In this document: positions 61,849 through 64,000 of the stretch, piece by piece
Layout: the number at the start of each line of letters is the position of its first letter
Position numbering within the stretch: the first letter of the stretch is position 1
Assembly (NCBI RefSeq): GCF_027941835.1
Contig: NZ_CP116005.1
Location: forward strand, 1,193,501 to 1,257,500
DNA: 64,000 nucleotides
Reading direction: 5' to 3'
Origin: Sphingosinicella microcystinivorans
Lineage (GTDB): Bacteria; Pseudomonadota; Alphaproteobacteria; Sphingomonadales; Sphingomonadaceae
Position numbers and translations under genes: made by a program
The notes under the pieces: generated by a model
Told to the model about the DNA's origin: nothing
What the model saw: the letters and a program-made list of their open reading frames with translations, nothing else
Database searches by the model: none

Positions 61849-62433
61849 ATGGATATCCGCGTTTCCGGTCAACAGATTGATGTCGGCTCCTCGCTGACCG
61901 CGCATGTCGACAGCAGTCTCGATGCGATGGTGCAGAAGTACGGCGTGCGCGCCACCGGCGCGAACGTCACGCTGAAGCCGGGTCCGCACGATGCCGGCTT
62001 CGTCTGCGATATCCTGTTGCAGCTGACGCAGGGCCTGGTGCTGAAGGCCTCGGACCGGTCGATGAACGCCGCGCAGTTCGCCTTCGACGGCGCCGCCCAG
62101 AAGATCGACAAGCAGATCCGCCGCTACAAGCGCAGGCTGGAGGATCACCACCGGCTGAACGGCGTGAAGGACGTCGCGTTCGATGCCGAATACCGCGTGC
62201 TGCGCGCGGCGGGCGAGGACGCGGAACAGGCGGACGAGAGCGCCGACAACCCGCTCATCGTCGCCGAGACCCGCGTCGACATTCCCGAGGCGAGCGTGTC
62301 CGACGCCGTGATGATGCTCGACCTCCGGCACACGGGCGCGCTGATGTTCCGCAACAGCAGCACGGGCGCCTACAACATGGTGTACCGCCGCGAGGACGGG
62401 CACATCGGCTGGGTGGAACCGCCCGCCGCCTGA
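61849..62433 (+). CDS. hpf: Ribosome hibernation-promoting factor, long form
   Basis: A 194-residue protein from ATG 61849 (MDIRVSGQQIDVGSSLTAHV). The N-terminal S30AE/YfiA domain covers about 1-105 (QKIDKQIRRYKRRLEDHHR) and the C-terminal dimerisation domain starts near 140 (ETRVDIPEASVSDAVMMLDL, NMVYRREDGHIGWVEP). Long HPF forms 100S dimers in stationary phase. The upstream open frame lacks similarity. ptsN follows after 51 bases, the usual order with the nitrogen PTS. Confidence 0.92.
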   Translation: MDIRVSGQQIDVGSSLTAHVDSSLDAMVQKYGVRATGANVTLKPGPHDAGFVCDILLQLTQGLVLKASDRSMNAAQFAFDGAAQKIDKQIRRYKRRLEDHHRLNGVKDVAFDAEYRVLRAAGEDAEQADESADNPLIVAETRVDIPEASVSDAVMMLDLRHTGALMFRNSSTGAYNMVYRREDGHIGWVEPPAA

Positions 62434-62484
62434 GCGGCGGCGCGTTAACGGCCCCTCCAGACGGCCCGGAGTAGAAGCGCAAGC

Positions 62485-62943
62485 ATGTTCGACCTGGTCA
62501 CACCGCGAACCGTCCACACGGGACTGCGCGCCGGCAGCAAGAAGGCGCTGCTCCAGCAGCTCGCCGCGCTTGCCGCGGCCGTGGTGAACGTGCCCGAGGC
62601 GCGGATCATGGAGGTGCTGCTCGAGCGCGAGCGACTCGGCTCCACCGGGCTCGGCGGCGGCGTCGCGGTGCCGCACGCGCGGCTTCCGGAGCTGAAGACC
62701 GTGCAGGGCCTGTTCGCGAAGCTCGACCCGCCGATCGACTTCGACGCGATCGACCGCCAGCCCGTCGATCTCGTGTTCATGCTGCTCGCGCCCGAGGACG
62801 CCGGCGCCGACCATCTGAAGGCGCTCGCGCAGATCAGCCGCATGTTCCGCGACCGCCGCCTCGTCGACAAGCTGCGCGGCACCAACAATAGTGATGCTCT
62901 TTACGCGCTTTTAAGCGGAGTCGGGCATAGCGAAGCAGCATGA
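62485..62943 (+). CDS. ptsN: Nitrogen-related PTS enzyme IIA
   Basis: A 152-residue EIIA(Ntr) protein with the phosphorylated histidine in GGGVAVPHARL and LERERLGSTGLGGG ahead of it. It relays phosphoryl groups from EI(Ntr)/NPr and regulates potassium and other processes rather than sugar import. The pilZ gene overlaps by four bases. Confidence 0.94.
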   Translation: MFDLVTPRTVHTGLRAGSKKALLQQLAALAAAVVNVPEARIMEVLLERERLGSTGLGGGVAVPHARLPELKTVQGLFAKLDPPIDFDAIDRQPVDLVFMLLAPEDAGADHLKALAQISRMFRDRRLVDKLRGTNNSDALYALLSGVGHSEAA

Positions 62944-63308
62944 GCATCGAAGACACCCAGGCTGAAGGCAAGACGGCGCGCCTCGCGGGCCGCCGTCAGG
63001 TCGTATTCAAGGGCGAGGTTCGCCTGATCGACCGGCAGTTCGGGTGCATCGTGCGCGACATATCGACGAGCGGCGCGCGCATCGCCTGCAAGCAGATGCT
63101 GCCGAAAGGCACCGCGCTCCACCTGTTCCTGCCGAAGTTCGGCACGTTTCCGTGCCTCGTCGCGTGGGCGGACCAGGGGCTGATGGGCCTCGTCTTCGTC
63201 GACGGCGACTCGGGCGGGCTGCAGCGGCTTGGCGACAAGGCGCGTATGCTCGGGCTGCTCGATGCCAAGCCGGATCAGCCGGGACACGCCGCCGCCGCCA
63301 GCGCCTGA
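62940..63308 (+). CDS. PilZ-domain protein
   Basis: A 122-residue single PilZ domain. The RLAGRRQVVFKGEV start carries the arginine motif, and VRDISTSGARIACK corresponds to the D/NxSxxG motif that binds cyclic di-GMP. Target unknown. The overlap with ptsN (ATGA) suggests one transcript. Confidence 0.85.
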   Translation: MSIEDTQAEGKTARLAGRRQVVFKGEVRLIDRQFGCIVRDISTSGARIACKQMLPKGTALHLFLPKFGTFPCLVAWADQGLMGLVFVDGDSGGLQRLGDKARMLGLLDAKPDQPGHAAAASA

Positions 63309-63316
63309 CCGGCGCG

Positions 63317-63640
63317 ATGCGAATCAGGACCGACATCTGGCTCGGCGCGCTTCGCCGCCGCGTCGAGGCCGCGGGCGGATTCGCCACCGTCATCGCCAAG
63401 GGCGAGCCCGATTCGGGTGCCGTCCTGCTGCTGCTGCGCGATTCGTCCGGCACGCTGACGGCGCTTTCCCGCGTCAACATGGGCGACGGCAAGGTCTCGT
63501 GGCAGCCGATCTTCGAAAATCGCGAGGAGCGCGACCCGGCGGCGCAGGACGCGCTCGAAAAACGCAGGAAATTCGATCCCGATCTGTGGATTATCGAACT
63601 GGATGTCGATGATCCGCAACGTTTTGTCGATAAAGATTAA
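63317..63640 (+). CDS. DUF1491 family protein
   Basis: A 107-residue protein: MRIRTDIWLGALRRRVEAAGGFATVIAKGE, a GDGKVSWQPIFE middle and the RRKFDPDLWIIELDVDDPQRFV end are standard for this small alphaproteobacterial family of unknown function. It lies eight bases after the PilZ gene. Confidence 0.88.
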   Translation: MRIRTDIWLGALRRRVEAAGGFATVIAKGEPDSGAVLLLLRDSSGTLTALSRVNMGDGKVSWQPIFENREERDPAAQDALEKRRKFDPDLWIIELDVDDPQRFVDKD

Positions 63641-63805
63641 CGGAATATGTTGACTCCCGACTGTTCGGGAGGCAATTCCCACCGCGAATTTGTTGGGCGC
63701 CATTCCCGGTGGGCAGGCGCTGATGTTGAACTCCCGGCGCTGGCGGCCTGACTTTCGGCCCCGCTCGCCCCTTCGGGCGGCCCCGGACAACGAGCGGACC
63801 CTTCC
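63641..63805. other. Intergenic region before the last gene
   Basis: 165 bases with several short GC-rich inverted words (for example CTCCCGACTGTTCGGGAG, about 63655-63672, a 7-bp imperfect hairpin) but no T-run. Likely holds the trailer of the PilZ/DUF1491 transcript and the next promoter. Confidence 0.35.
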
Positions 63806-64000
63806 ATGTCTAGATCCATACGGGGCATCGGCCTCGTCGCGTCGTGCGCGGCGATGATCGCGATGGTGTGGCCGAGCGCGGCCCCGGTGGCGGGCGACGT
63901 CATCGTCTCCAACCTGAAGCCGGCCTCGATCGCGCTCGACGTGCCGATGGCCGCGCCGCAGGGCCTGCCCTTCTCGCCGATCCGCATCCAAAACGAACTG
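63806..64000 (+). CDS. Exported protein, 3' end beyond the window (partial)
   Basis: 65 codons visible from ATG 63806. It begins with a signal peptide (MSRSIRGIGLVASCAAMIAM) and a short proline/alanine-rich stretch; the frame is open to the edge. In related genomes a secreted cell-wall hydrolase often follows DUF1491, which is only a suggestion here because no catalytic domain is visible. Confidence 0.6.
   Translation, partial: MSRSIRGIGLVASCAAMIAMVWPSAAPVAGDVIVSNLKPASIALDVPMAAPQGLPFSPIRIQNEL

Noticed and set aside
1-64000. CRISPR arrays, prophage genes, intact transposases, rRNA or tRNA genes
   Set aside because: No regularly spaced repeats, phage structural genes, DDE transposases or cloverleaf-like sequences with CCA ends were recognised.

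Overview
This 64 kb window reads as chromosomal DNA of a high-GC alphaproteobacterium, most likely a sphingomonad (order Sphingomonadales). The reasons are the gene content and order around the replication origin (parB-parA-rsmG-mnmG-mnmE, then rho-hemJ-hemE-origin-ppsR-maf-aroE-coaE-dnaQ), parS sites of the TGTTTCACGTGAAACA type, and DUF1491, DUF6489 and HIG1-type small proteins. No rRNA, tRNA, CRISPR array, prophage or intact insertion sequence was found.

Region A (1 to about 15.9 kb) is an accessory catabolic block with visibly lower GC and longer AT-rich intergenic stretches than the rest. It holds a racemase-fold protein with two tandem NTF2-like proteins; a GntR/FCD regulator followed by a persulfide-dioxygenase-like metallo-beta-lactamase protein and a TauE/SafE exporter; a long minus-strand operon (alpha/beta-hydrolase-fold protein, TonB-dependent receptor, second alpha/beta-hydrolase-fold protein, DUF442 phosphatase-like protein, class III CoA-transferase, N-carbamoylsarcosine-amidase-like hydrolase); and a hydantoinase A/B pair. 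Five copies of a GTATAC-centred palindrome lie in front of these units and are probably the operators of the GntR protein. The enzyme set points to uptake and ATP-driven opening of a cyclic amide (hydantoin, imide or lactam type), hydrolysis of the product, CoA transfer and, unexpectedly, disposal of sulfur. Several of its enzymes lack the usual catalytic residues.

Region B (16 to 26.3 kb) has an HNH nuclease, glutamyl-Q tRNA(Asp) synthetase, an outer-membrane DUF481 protein, a HIG1 protein, cobalamin adenosyltransferase, ergothioneine genes egtB and egtD, and then the most interesting locus: a 90-residue protein, a YcaO cyclodehydratase and a TfuA protein (a peptide-backbone thioamidation pair), met tail to tail by a BTAD/TPR regulator.

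Region C (26.4 to 45.5 kb) is general metabolism and transport: etfBA with a 3-hydroxyacyl-CoA dehydrogenase, a nucleoside transporter, a YhhQ queuosine-precursor transporter, a CDF metal exporter with a Zur-like box, argB, an LplT-like MFS protein, acetyl-CoA synthetase, a CsgG-like protein, a Nudix hydrolase, GTP cyclohydrolase I, a diheme cytochrome/beta-helix pair, a D-aminoacylase-type amidohydrolase, a lemA-TPM-TPM operon and mscL.

Region D (45.5 to 64 kb) is the origin domain: ParABS with three parS sites, tRNA-modification genes, small enzymes, TerC, rho, heme genes, a 303-bp intergenic region that looks like oriC, then the ppsR to dnaQ operon and a ribosome-hibernation/PtsN/PilZ/DUF1491 run, ending in a truncated secreted protein.
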